Assembly: GCA_025766275.1 (NCBI GenBank)
Contig: JAFKAC010000011.1
Location: 372,001 to 436,000 of the forward strand
DNA length: 64,000 bases
Reading direction: 5' to 3'
Source: Lactarius indigo
Taxonomy: Eukaryota; Basidiomycota; Agaricomycetes; Russulales; Russulaceae
In this document: positions 46,492 through 58,050 of the stretch, piece after piece
Position numbering within the stretch: the first letter of the stretch is position 1
Layout: each line of letters begins with the position of its first letter
Program-made: the position numbers and the translations under genes
The notes under the pieces: generated by a model
What the model saw: only the letters and a program-made list of their open reading frames with translations
The model's database searches: none
Told to the model about the DNA's origin: nothing

Positions 46492-48230
46492 ATGATGGCG
46501 GCCTCTGACACAACCCTTTTCAAACACGCCCGGGCAGCATCAACTGTGAGAGTAGATCAAGTCCCCAGAGGCGGTTAGTGCCTGCCTTAAACACGGAAAC
46601 TGTGATTCTTACATTTGACAACAGGCGGGCGGGAGATAGTGGACCTTTTCAGGGACCACATAGGTATTCTTGTTGACCTACGCCCTCACCTTGTCTCTTA
46701 ACCAGAACCTAGGTCCCATCAAAAACGTTGACTTCTTTGGAAATGGGTCTTCAATGGAAATTACGTTTTTTAACCCTGATGCTGCTACGTGCGTCCGTCG
46801 TCTTTACTCGCCAACCCACCGTTTCCGACTCGACCTCCAGGAAGGCTCTCGGAATGTCTGGATATATGATATCCGATCACCCTATGTACGTCCTGTGTTT
46901 CTTCCTGGTGGATTTCAGCGTTTGGGAAAGAGCAATGTTCTCTGTCACTCCAAATATCGCCCCCTTTGTTATGAAACTTGGAACTATCTGACGATGGCCC
47001 TATCATAGAACTGTCACAGCCAAGTCGCCTCCCAAACCTCGTGCAATGGCACAAGTTAAATTCCCAGATATGCGCCGCAATCTCTATGTACTTGGACTGC
47101 CATTTGATCTATCAAAGTGAATGTCATTCAAGGTGTCATTCGCACCATTTAGGCGATGCTAATCAGCGTAGCAGTGCGGAACTGTCTTCTATTTTTTCGC
47201 AGTTCGGAACTGTGGATCACTCTGTCATCCTCGCTACCGTTGATAATGCATCTCGCCGTCGTGGGTTTGTAGTGATGTCAGAGCACGCCGAAGCGAAAGC
47301 TGCCATGGACAATATCTCTCAAACGAACATCAGGTATGTTGTTGCCGTGACGGCCCCACGCGATCATCCTTTACTTGACCATGTACTCCGCAGAGGGTCT
47401 ATCGTTGATGTATCCTGGGCTGTTGTCCAGCGTTCTCAAGGTGCACTTTACTTATTAGGGGTTTGTCAGCTTACCGATAGAGTCTACACCCAGGCTTTCT
47501 CGATGGCGGAGATAGGACCGTCACCCTAGAAGGCCAAGTTGACTCTGCTCCTCCTAGTGCCGATCTTAGTGCTGCTCCTGCTCCTGTGTTCCAGCCCTCT
47601 GATATTTTGAGTGACCACCCCAAAGTCAGTCCACTCTCGGGTGCTCGGCCTCGTCATGCGAGCATCATTGTTCGAAATCTTCCTGCACTTCTCTTTGCTC
47701 AAGATTCTGACTTGGAGCCCTTGTTCTGCCCGTTCGGCGACGTTAAAGAAATACGAAGACAAGGCGTATCTTTGGCAACCTGGTCTCACACTGATACCAT
47801 CTCCGTGATTGTCACCTATTCGTCAGTTGCGGGTGCAAGAGAAGCCAGGGCAGTTTTGGAGGGCCAGCGCTATGGAGACATTCCTCTCATAGTGGAGTAC
47901 CTGCCATCATTCAACTGCAACGCTGAGGCTGGCTGGAAATATGGCTGTGATCGTATTGCTAGGTCATCCTTGAATCCCTGCGCGTCTCCCTTTGTCTCGG
48001 ACACCCCCTCGGCTGCCTCTGCTCCCCCTACTTGTCTCATCTCTGGAACTTTCTCGGACTATTTTTCCAAACCTACGCCAAGCGGATCAGCCACCCCTCT
48101 GAATCATTCCTCGCTCTCGGAGCCTGTCTCGCAAGGGTACAGGTCGCTTCCTGCCTCCGGCTTTCCATCGCGATCCAACTCTGCTACGTCGTGGAACACT
48201 TCACATGCACGCCCGAGCTTCCATACTTAG
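46492..48230 (+). CDS. RNA-binding protein with several RRM domains
   Basis: ATG at 46492 (MMAASDTTLFKHARAAS). Exons join to an RRM-like start STVRVDQVPRGGGREIVDLF with LGPIKNVDFFGNGSSMEITF, then a second RRM with RNLYVLGLPFDLSK, LSSIFSQFGTVDHSVIL and RRRGFVVMSEHAEAKAAMD, and a third with ASIIVRNLPALLF, LFCPFGDVKEIRR and VIVTYSSVAGAREARAVLEG. A Ser/Pro-rich tail ends at 48228-48230. At least three RRMs in tandem indicate an mRNA- or snRNA-binding protein. The N-terminal layout resembles some fungal Mei2-related or polyadenylation-factor-like RRM proteins, but no diagnostic C-terminal RRM was seen, so no name is given. Confidence 0.8.
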
Positions 48231-48674
48231 CCGGCGGTGCAGACTTCGTCAACCAATCCGTAGCAATCTTTGACAGTCTCAAGAAAGTCTTCATGTCATG
48301 ATCCGTCAGCGATACCATTCCCCAAATTTCTCTTGCGCTCCACCCAAAATACGCCAGAAAATCCAACCCTCAGATTCGTGTTTATGTTTTTTTGCTCAAT
48401 TCTATTGACCATTTGGTATGTTCACCTGTGGCAACGTCGTGTCGTCTCGAAGTTGACCAGGGATGATCGCTACCAGGGAATTGTTGGTCACGGACTGTGT
48501 GTAATCATTCCTTCATAATTACGGCGCCTCATTGTTGTTTACGCTCTCTCCAACAATCGTGATTTCGTGTTCTTTCCTGTGGTGTCAAGTGTGATGTATA
48601 GTACTGTAGTTCTTCGACCGCTGCGGTCTTATTATAGAAAGTGCACTCTGACCGGAGATTTCGGCCCGGTTATT
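48231..48674. other. Intergenic region
   Basis: About 445 bases between two plus-strand genes, with no recognisable gene or repeat. Confidence 0.4.
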
Positions 48675-51600
48675 ATGTCCTCTGACGACTCTGACACTGG
48701 GCCAGGCGAGGGCGGTCGATTCAGAAGACGGCCACAAGGTTTCCGGCCTTTACCCCGACCCTCATTATCAAGCGGTTCCGTCGGACAAAGCATTCCGGAA
48801 CTGCCTGAGTTAAACGAGGTTCATGGGTCTGCACCAAGTAATGAACTTGCTCCTATCGCGACATCCTCACGCTCAGCAGGGCTTGGGGGGAGAAAATGCC
48901 CCGTCGAATGACTCAAGAAATATGTTCTTTGCAGGAATGGTGTTGACAGAGTCTCCCGTCTCCAGCCCAAGTCCATCTAACGATAGGCCGTTCTCATTGG
49001 GCCTTGGTTCGTCAAGAGGTCCACTGCCTCGTCCACGCCCTATGAAGAAATCATCATTGCTTTCCAACATTTCTTCTTCTTCCTCCGACCTCGCCACCAT
49101 TGATGAACCTACTTCACCCTCTCTACGGCGATGGGACGATCTCCGCCAGCACTTCCTGCCTCACCTTTTGTCCAGTCGAACTTCAGACATCCAGTCCTCT
49201 TCTACCCCATCTCCTGCGTTCCTTGTACCTCCACGCCCTTCCACGCCCAAACAATTTCGAATGCCTAAGCTTGGATTCAGGCAGGTTGCCGAACAGGCCC
49301 CGGAAGCGTTGGTGGATCAAGTCACGAGGTTTGCGGATGATATTCTCAGGGCATCAAGAGCAGTGCGCTCCGCTGAACCCAAGGCACACAGAAGAGAACG
49401 CGAGGGAACACTCGCAACCGTGGCAACGTCCTTTAACATGAGTTTCATGAGTTCGAACGCAAGCCTGGGGTTGGGCACGCCAACCCCAAACCATCTGCCA
49501 CCCAGGTCGCGCAAAGGCCGTCCGGAGACCACCATCCCTTCAGTCCATGTCAATATCGCACTCACCATCAGCAGCCCCCACTTCCTTATACACTGTCATT
49601 TCGTATTATGCATCGATCACCCCTAGTCAAAAGGACTCCACAAGTTGTTTTACCACACGAAAGCGAGGTCCTTTCTGCCTTATTGTCGCCTTTCGTGGGT
49701 GTCAGAGGCGAGAAAGTCGTCAATGAGCAACTGCAAGCAATGGAGACTTTTGAGACCATAGTGAAGACCTGGCGAGCGGCCTCAGAAGTGGTAGCACATT
49801 GATAAACGCTGCCAATATCTCTTCTAACTGTTCGTCTGTGTCATAGGCATTTCTCGAACGCTGCCTTTGGTGCTGCAAAGTTGCGCGAATTACCCAAGAT
49901 AAGACGGGCGTTCGGATGAAAGCTCTCGTCGCCTTATCTACCTGCTTATTTTCCACTGCCGGCCTATTCGCCTCTGGCTCCTTCGTCCATCTACAGACGC
50001 TGTTTCAGGCGTTGTTTTCTCTACAAGTATCTCTACTTGCAGAAGGTGATTCGGAAGGGGCGTTGTACGTGCGCGAACTCATCGACGGTGTAAGAAAGGT
50101 CGGAAGCAAAGAAGGGCTTGGTGGCTCCATGTTGATCCAGGAATACGAGGTCCAGCTTGTTTCCGAAGCTGATACCCAAGCAATCCTTGACTTTGCGGTC
50201 ATTATGGCTTTGGCGGCTTGCTTGGAGAGTGCGACGCAGGGCGAGCATCGGTATTTCCTACACCATCTCGTGGAGACGAAGGTAAGCATAGGTTACATCT
50301 CCTGGTCCTCGTGAAGTGATCTCTCTATAGGAAAGCGGTTTCGGTGATATTGCATCATCCCACCATTCATCGAACCTGATGCGTATTAAATCGCTCTGTG
50401 TCGCCCACTGTTCTCATGCTCTTTTAAGTCTTCTGCCCTCGAGTGACTGGGGCGCAACCGTCCACTGAAGATCATTACTTAGTCTTTCGAATCCTTACCG
50501 AATCATTGATTCCAACGGCGCATTCTCTCGTCCACGATGAGGCGTTTGATTGCAGAGTTGTTTCTGCCAGGCTCGCTCTTAATGTTTTGTACCTGTCTGG
50601 TAAGGAGACCAGTATCGCATCCCTCATTGGAGAGTGGTATCATGGTCATGATCGATGGAGAGCAGCCTTTGAAGCCGCGATACAAACTATGGTTGGTGTT
50701 GTTATCTGCGTACTTGCAAAGCTCCATTCTGTTCCCGCAGGTGAAAGACGACAACTGGCAAGCAGTGGTCACACTACTCACTGCTTTAATGGAAAAATTA
50801 CCCAATGAATTACGCTTTCCAGTCGCAACTAAGTTTCTTTCGGCATTGAATGAGGTGCGTCACACCCAGCACCTGCGTTTTCATGGGTTAAGAACACGTG
50901 TCAGAAACTCGTTCTCGACCCACCTCCCCTTCCTTTCCCGGCATTAACAGAACTTTTAGAGATCGTCTCCCAAAAGTTCCAAAACTCTTCTATAAGCCTC
51001 TATTTTCTTGCGCAGCAGGAACCAAGACTTCTTCGGTCTTAGACCATTTGCGGACAGTAGCTATGTTAGCGCGGTACCTTCCATCCTTCTGGATCCGGGA
51101 CGCCGAAATGTTATTGGTTGCCATCATGAGCGATTCCAGGAGTACAGATCTGGACCCTCAAGGCGATGTAGGGCCACAGTGGGGTCAAGTCCGCCTCGGT
51201 CAGCTTGCGATCTTGATTGAGCTTATCGCACACGTTCAATCCGAACGACATAGGTAAAGACGCCCAGACAGTGAGCTTTGTCCCGTCTGATTTAATCCGA
51301 GACCTGAGCAACGCAATCAGATCTCCACTCCCGCGTTTCTTGCTCAGGCTCGATTCTTCTTCGCATTCGAACATCGCCTTGGTGCATTCCTTGATGGGAA
51401 GGTGGTGTAAATACTTCCATATAGCTGCGTTGACTGACGGTAGATTTAAGGAACGCACGCTCTTAATACCAGTAGTCCAAAGAATATTGTTGGTCATACT
51501 ATTTTCCGAGGTCCGACTGCTCGTGGGCTCCTTGAAACCGTAGGTCCATTTTTAATATCTCAAACCCCGATACTGATGCTTGCTCAGGGCCCAATGGTTG

Positions 51601-54600
51601 TCTCGTGTCATATCTTGGGTTCTTGGCTCTGAGGAAGACACACGAGTCGCGCAGGATGACATTATTACGATTCACAAAGCACTCGCCGAAATTTATAGTT
51701 CGCTTCAGCGGTGGTCACCGACCTTGCGAAAGGTAGTATCCACCCCTATTCACAGTTTTTCACTGACTCGGCGAAGCACGAAAGCGTTTTTCTCTTGTCA
51801 CCTTCAACCTCATTAGATGGGGGACTATTACCGACTCATCCACCTGCGATTACCCCCCCTCCCTTCCTTACCTTCTTCGCCCGGGGGCGACACTTGGAAA
51901 ACTTCTTCAAGGGTTTGTTGAACAATTCGCTTCGTCTCCTGGTTGCAGTCTCTGGCCTTTTGTCCAAAGAGGACCATGAGTGTCTCTGTCCATTCCTTTG
52001 GCGGAGCTGCCTCACTCAGGTGACGTCTGAGATTCAAGCTTCAGTAGGTTCACAATTGGCTGCCGTACATTCTGTTGACTCCGAGTTCATCACTCTACAC
52101 AGGCAACTTTCTTAATTATGCAGTGCGCAGAGAAGGCGCCGACTGCTGTTTTAAACCTAATAAAGGACTGATATTAAAAGGTTTGCCTTTCGAAAGGTGT
52201 CTTTTTAGGAAGAGACCTTCACATTCGGTGTTGACAGTTCAGAGGTTCCCATTCGTCTTCTCGCGGCGCGCCGTTTAAGCTTGATCTCTGGATGGCGTTT
52301 CCAGATGCTGTCACAGGAGTACATTATTGACAAGAATTATCGGAGGCCGTTTAAATATGCTCCGACCCCCGTCTCATTCATGCCCACGGACATTGGCTCT
52401 AGTTCTTTTGTATTCAGGGAGGACTCGGAAAAGGGGAGCGTCGTCAATGGACGAGTCCTTCCGCTGGAACTTCGAAAGAGGCTCGCAGATATAGGCTGGA
52501 CCCAAGATGAAAACGCAACCGACCAAAAACGCGAGTGGATTATGACACCTTTTTCGCTATTTTCCATGCAGCAGCTAGAAAGGTCAGACGCCGGTCTACC
52601 CACATCGGTCACATCAAGTTCTTCACAACCTGGCGTTCATGAAAGTCCTTCGCCTCCTTTGGCAGAACAAAGGTCATTATCGTCATCGTCATCACCCCAC
52701 GGTGTCAAACGTCGGTCCATTTTTGTGCCAACCTTGGCATCAATCCTACCCGACCTCGCAGCTCTTGCGTACGATATTGACCACATCGTCGCCAACGCCT
52801 CTCGGGTTGCGGTCATGGACTTGATGCGACACGACCCGACCCTGATCACCAGACCTGCTTTCGACGTCCTGTCAACAGGAGAGACTTCCTTCCAATTCGT
52901 TTTCTCAGTTCTCAGGCGCTACATTTATACCCATAGCATGCTCCCCCCTGCCATGGCACATCACTTATTCAATCATTTGGCGGGTTTTCTCAAGCTCTCT
53001 GCAAGGCAAGGCGAAGGCGAGGACACACTCAGGAGGTTCGCCTACACCGTTCCACTACTCTCGAAGCTTGTTTCCCAAGTCAGCGACATGTCCCTACGAG
53101 AACTCAGGCGTGCCAAAGTGGATATTTTCTTGATTCCGTCTGGTTCGCTTTGGTTTTCTCCCTCCACTCCCGCAGGTCCCATGTTCCCTCGGTCTCTAAG
53201 CGAAATTACAAGCAGTTCTGAAGTGGCTACGTTACATCGACTTGGGAGGGTAGTGCTCATCCGGGTCGCCCAGAACCTGTTATTTGTGAATATGCTTAAG
53301 CGCAATCGTCAAGAAGTCCAGGCAGTCAGAAAAAACATGTCGCGCCTAGTTCTACCAACCACGGCAGATGCCGACCAACGATCCTCTGATCCGCTTTCTT
53401 TCTTGCCAAATAAGGAGAGAATCACGTATTTCAAGACTACCCTAGGCGCCAATACCTCTGCTCTCTCCCTTTTGCTCTCGAGGTGTCACGTCCTTCTAGT
53501 TACTGAAATCTTTCGCTCCCTTCCACGTCACCTCAATGACAGGAGCGAGCTTGCTATCCTTATCGATGGTCTAAATGAAATATTGCTTGTTCACGGGGAT
53601 GACATCGGAATAGTCGCACACGTCCTTATTGGTGAGGCAATGGTCGCATTCGGACGTTCTTTGACTTATTCCGCTCTAGCTTTGATGACAGCCAGCGCAC
53701 GCTTTCATCGGCTGTTTACTTCAGGTGGAGGGTACACCCTCTTCATATCTGTCCTCTTCAAAGTTTATTCCGAGTCGGAATCCAATGAGGGTGTCAGACT
53801 TGCGATAGAATACTGCATAAATCGTTTCTATGCCGTTCATCAAGAAGCCTTTGTCTTCCAGGCCCTCAACGTGCTTTCGCACATAGCCATGCTTTCCGAA
53901 GTAGACTGGCCCTTGGGTGGCCAAGCAAGTGTTCTTACTCCTCTCCACACTCAAAGATCACTCTCCCGTACATGCTGCCGACGCTGCCGGTATTCACGGC
54001 TCCACCAAAATGCAGGAACAGGAGGCTCTGATGGTTCGCACGGCAGGAGGAGAAACCCCAGGCATTCATTGCTTTATTGCGAAAAGGCAGTGGGTCACAA
54101 GGAGAGAATGTCGGGATCATAGTACCGGATCAATACGAAGGCAGTAATCTTGCCCTAGATAACTTCGTTCGGCTTCTTCTGACTGTGATTGGTCATAACC
54201 CCAATATCCGGCGCTGCAGAGCAGTTCCTCCGGCTGCTACGACTTATGGCACCGCATATCTACGATTCATCCCCCGCTGCCCGCAATGTACTTCAGGAAG
54301 GCATCTCCGCCCTGAGCACCATCTTCATCTCCCGTGGCGCTGGAAAGTCCAAGAACGCCGAAAACACACAGATCAGTAGCGATGAGACAAGTAATTTGTT
54401 CTCCCAAGCCGCTGCCACTAGTATCGATCTTTTCGAGGCAGCAAAAAGTCCGAGTGACTTTGTGGAGATGAGGCTTGACTACCTCTTTCTTGTCGCAGAA
54501 TTCACGAAATGCGGAGGGTACTTTGGACCGGTGGCGTTCGGGCGCATTTTCGGTCTTGTACGGATCATGTTAAAGGAATCCGATCCCGTAGGGCGGTGAA

Positions 54601-56236
54601 CGAGTGGCTTCTTTCTTGGGCTCGTTCGCTCGTAACGTCCTCGTACGGAGTTCGTCCAACCTCCAACTAAAGCAGGTCCTTACCTTCTTAAACGAATTGG
54701 CTCCTATTTTTAAAGCCTATGCTACGGACGCAGACTTTTCTGGAGTACTAGAAGTCATCGTTCATCTGGCAGAAGACCCCGTATATGCCAACCAGCCTGC
54801 GTTCTCGCTTGTAGTCCTCACACACTTCTGCACAGCTGGTTTAGAGGTGTACGAGCGGCTAGCCTCGGAAGGACCTACGTTTTTCACGCCGTTTCAGCAC
54901 GCTCTGGTCAGACTTTTGTGTCGGGCGACTCTTCTGGCAGGCGTTGACGTCGTGAGCCTGATTGAGCAGCGCCCTTTGACATTCGAATTCGTTACTGGTA
55001 TCCTGTACCCAATGACGTTGAACCTACCTACAGCTGCGGAGGTCGCGAGTGACACCCGTTGGATGGTAGAGTCCTGGCGCCGGACAGCGACCATACGAAC
55101 GTCGATCTGCCTCCTCCAGCTAGCAATGCAAGCCTGTCAAAGACAAGGACCCGCCAGCGACAAGGCAGAGAAGTCTTCTCAACCTGAACGTAGCCGTTCA
55201 CAGGAACGGAAGAAGAGTTATGTGAAAAGGTCACCAGCCGCAACCCTCTCGATCGCACTTCAGACCCTCAAAGTAATCGTGTTGAGGGCAGAAGATGACA
55301 TATCCAAATCTTCTCCGGGGATTTGGGTACAGATAGGATCGCTCCTCAAGAGCGTACTCTCCTGCTGGAAGTGCAAAATTTGCGGTCCATAACCAGGGAG
55401 CTTCTGTGCCACCATCTCCCACAGAGCCTTTTGCGACCCTGAAGCCCCGACCATCGGAGGATTCAGACCCGTTCAGGCCTTTGTCACCTCACATTAACCC
55501 GTCTCGCCCTCAGTCACCTCTGCCTTTATCCTCTCCCCAACCATCACTCATTGACTATTTACTCTGGTCAATGCTGGAATTTGTTTGTCGTCGCAGATCC
55601 CCGCTCATGCTACAGATGCGACTGTTCTTACAAGAGACAACTGCAACTCTCAATGAAGAGCTTCGGGCTCAGCAAGCTCTGCCAGTTCGGGACAAGCGTT
55701 TTTCTTTCGCCTCTGCGTTCTCAAAGCCGCGTGGGAAGTCGGGATATTGGTCAAGGGCGCCATCTCCCGACACCTCGCCCTTCCTCGCTCCTGTTAGATC
55801 AAATCATGAGGACGTCTTGCTCACTCCGCCCAAGTTGGAGCGCAAGCCAGGCTACGCGAGGAGTCCAACTACTCCTGGTGGCTCTGGGGTTACAGAACCG
55901 AGGATTGTGCACCTGGGACCTGTTGATAATTTTGACATGTTCCGACGATCACCCTCACCTGGACTTTGGGAGACCGGGGCCAAGTCGCGCAGGTGGCTGA
56001 TGGCTAACTCGACATCAATAAAATCGGCAAAACTCGTATTAGCGACATACCGTCGGATCCGCGCCGTGCAACAAATCATGGGATATACTGAACTACTCAT
56101 GGTACCCGATAACGTGGAAGGGGATGAAGATGGCGTTAGAGTTTGGTCAAGAGGGAGGGCATTACGTGCAATTGAAAGTGAGACCGCAGATCTAATGGAG
56201 GAGTTCTGGGAGTCAACTACGGAGGATCGAGGGTAA
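48675..56236 (+). CDS. Very large helical-repeat protein, possibly UNC80-like
   Basis: ATG at 48675 (MSSDDSDTGPGEGGRFRRRP) begins a Ser/Pro-rich leader of roughly 250 residues. After it the protein is almost entirely alpha-helical, with recognisable stretches such as QLQAMETFETIVKTWRAASE, LYVRELIDGVRKVGSKEGLG, the long exon 52281-53940 containing VFSVLRRYIYTHSMLPPAMA and RLGRVVLIRVAQNLLFVNML, then FTSGGGYTLFISVLFKVYSE, VRLAIEYCINRFYAVHQEAF and VDVVSLIEQRPLTFEFVTGI. It ends WESTTEDRG at 56236. Total length should be above 2,000 residues. The order and the GGYTLFISVLFKVYSE...AIEYCINRFYAVHQEAFVFQ block remind me of UNC80, an auxiliary subunit of the NALCN/Cch1-type cation channel, but I cannot confirm this. 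Gene existence is well supported by long in-frame exons; the name is not. Confidence 0.55.
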
Positions 56237-56405
56237 TAAATACCACCTTATCGAACAACGTTTACCATGGTACAATAACTCTCTAGTTTACATGTCATAT
56301 CCAGTATCGATAATTCCTTAACGTAGAACAGGTTCGTGGCGTGTGCACATTCAGAAGTTGAAAGAGCAGGAAAGAAGAACGATAAAGAGGGTCGACATTT
56401 TTGCC

Positions 56406-57850
56406 CTAGAGAAGCCCAACGAATAGTAAGGATACTATGCCAAAAAGCGACCACATCATGCCGAAAGAAGCGCTACACGTTGGACTGGTAGGTCGGGATC
56501 TTGCCAATTAATCATGTCGCCAGCCCAGTCAATTGTGCCCGGGGAGGACGTGTTGATGCCGGCTGGCCATAAACTACCGAAGCAATGTTGAGACGCCAGT
56601 CAGATGGCAATACGCACGAGGATACCTTATTTGAATGGAGGACGGCGTCGTCGGGTGATGGGTGACACTATCCGCATCTAATGGTGTCCGCTGTGTTGGC
56701 AGTACGGACGGCCTTATTGTCCAAGAGGAAAGTCAGGTTGTTAGGCTGCCAATTGATCTATCATAATTGGACGATCAGCGCTGGCGCTCAAAATCGCGGT
56801 TGCATAATTGTCCCACAGTAAAAGAACAGTAATCGGAATAAGTATCCCCATTTTCAACTACACTTTGCGTCTCCGCAGCTGTAGGTGGTCAAGTCTGAGA
56901 CGAGCAAAGGACACTGGGAATGGGCCGGGAGGGAGCCTACGGATGTTACCCTGCCAGTAGAAAATCCTCTGGCCCGAGGTTGTACTGGCACCAGGGAATC
57001 CCCAATCGATCTCGTCCTTGACGTTGCTCATAGTGGCGAAAGCAGTCACGACACCATTCCAACGACCTGTCTTCACTGTATAGAACGAATCAGTGAATCA
57101 TACATATAGGACGAACACGGGGTCTGCGCACTCATTGCGGTAATTTTCCCGTAATGCACGTAACGTGTGGACGATATTCGCGTTCCCCCATTGTTCTGGG
57201 TGTGCATGAGAACGAGTTCTCCACCACTTGAGTTGGTGATGGAGACATCGCCCTGATTCAAGACCCAGTCTAGATGACGGGTAAGAAAAGTGAGTATCCG
57301 TGGTAGAAGTGGTAGCTCACCATACGCAGCGGCATTACCGTCGAACAAACTTGCATTAGAATAGATGCGTGTCTGATCAGTGAAGGTATACTAGGGGGGA
57401 AAGTCAGCGGCCACAAGCAAGTAAATTGTCGGGGACAATGACGTTTGTTGATTGACAGATGGGGTTGGGCCTACAGGAGTTCAGAGAGTGGGAAGAAAGC
57501 CACCAAGGCAGAACTAAACGGTCACACTGCGTATGAAACCAGCGCCTGAACTGCAGATGAGGTGAAAGCATACAGTGCCATCACCACAGAAACCAAAGGG
57601 GCCTGCTCGTAGTTCATTCACGTCAGATTTGCACGCTATTCAAGGGGCTCACTGCAACAAGGAGCCAACGCTAGGCATGAATTGGTACCAATACTGGATG
57701 GACCGTGGGTGTTGTGAGCCGTGGGAGTGATCGAAGCGCCTGAGAAATACCGTGACGTGCCACGTCTGTCCACCCTGAGCGATGACAGCAGCCGTAAGCG
57801 ATATCACGATCAACAACAGTGTGCGAGTCTTTCTAGCTTTTATCGCTTTT
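56406..57850 (-). pseudogene. Decayed CRH-type GH16 cell-wall transglycosylase gene
   Basis: Minus-strand fragments follow the order of a fungal Crh protein: a signal peptide (TLLLIVISLTAAVIAQG), a chitin-binding-like cysteine stretch (CLALAPCCSPFGFCGDGT, FCLGG, SCRPNPICQSTNVIVPDN), YTFTDQTRIYSNASLFDGNA, NQGDVSITNSSGGELVLM, GGTRISSTRYVHYGKITA, GVVTAFATMSNVKDEIDWG, WQGNIPAETQSVVENGDTYS, WQPNNLTFLLDNKAVRT, THHPTTPSSIQI and LWPAGINTSSPGTIDWAG. Most introns are still recognisable. Defects are: no ATG before the signal peptide, a deletion shifting frame near 57500, a likely lost splice donor after VPDN, the catalytic DEIDWE motif reading DEIDWG (Gly codon at 56999-57001), and one inserted base near 56680 that leads to a TAG. 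Crh enzymes link chitin to beta-glucan. Decay looks recent. Confidence 0.85.
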
Positions 57851-58050
57851 TTTCACGAAATGAGCGAGGGCGCATATTCATATTCAAAAGTGCGATTAGG
57901 GGGAACAGACCTTGACTGTCAGTCACCCATAGCACGGCCAATGCTCCCGAATCCAAACATGCACCAACAACGCGTCAATTCAATACGCGCGTGACGCGTC
58001 CGAGTCGAGCGGAGACCATCCTCACACCAACCACCGATACTCTGTTTTCC

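Noticed and set aside
56860..56925. Apparent extra frameshift in the CRH pseudogene after WQGNI
   Set aside because: A GTAGGC...CTACAG intron joins GNIP to AETQSVVENG in frame, so this spot is not counted as damage.
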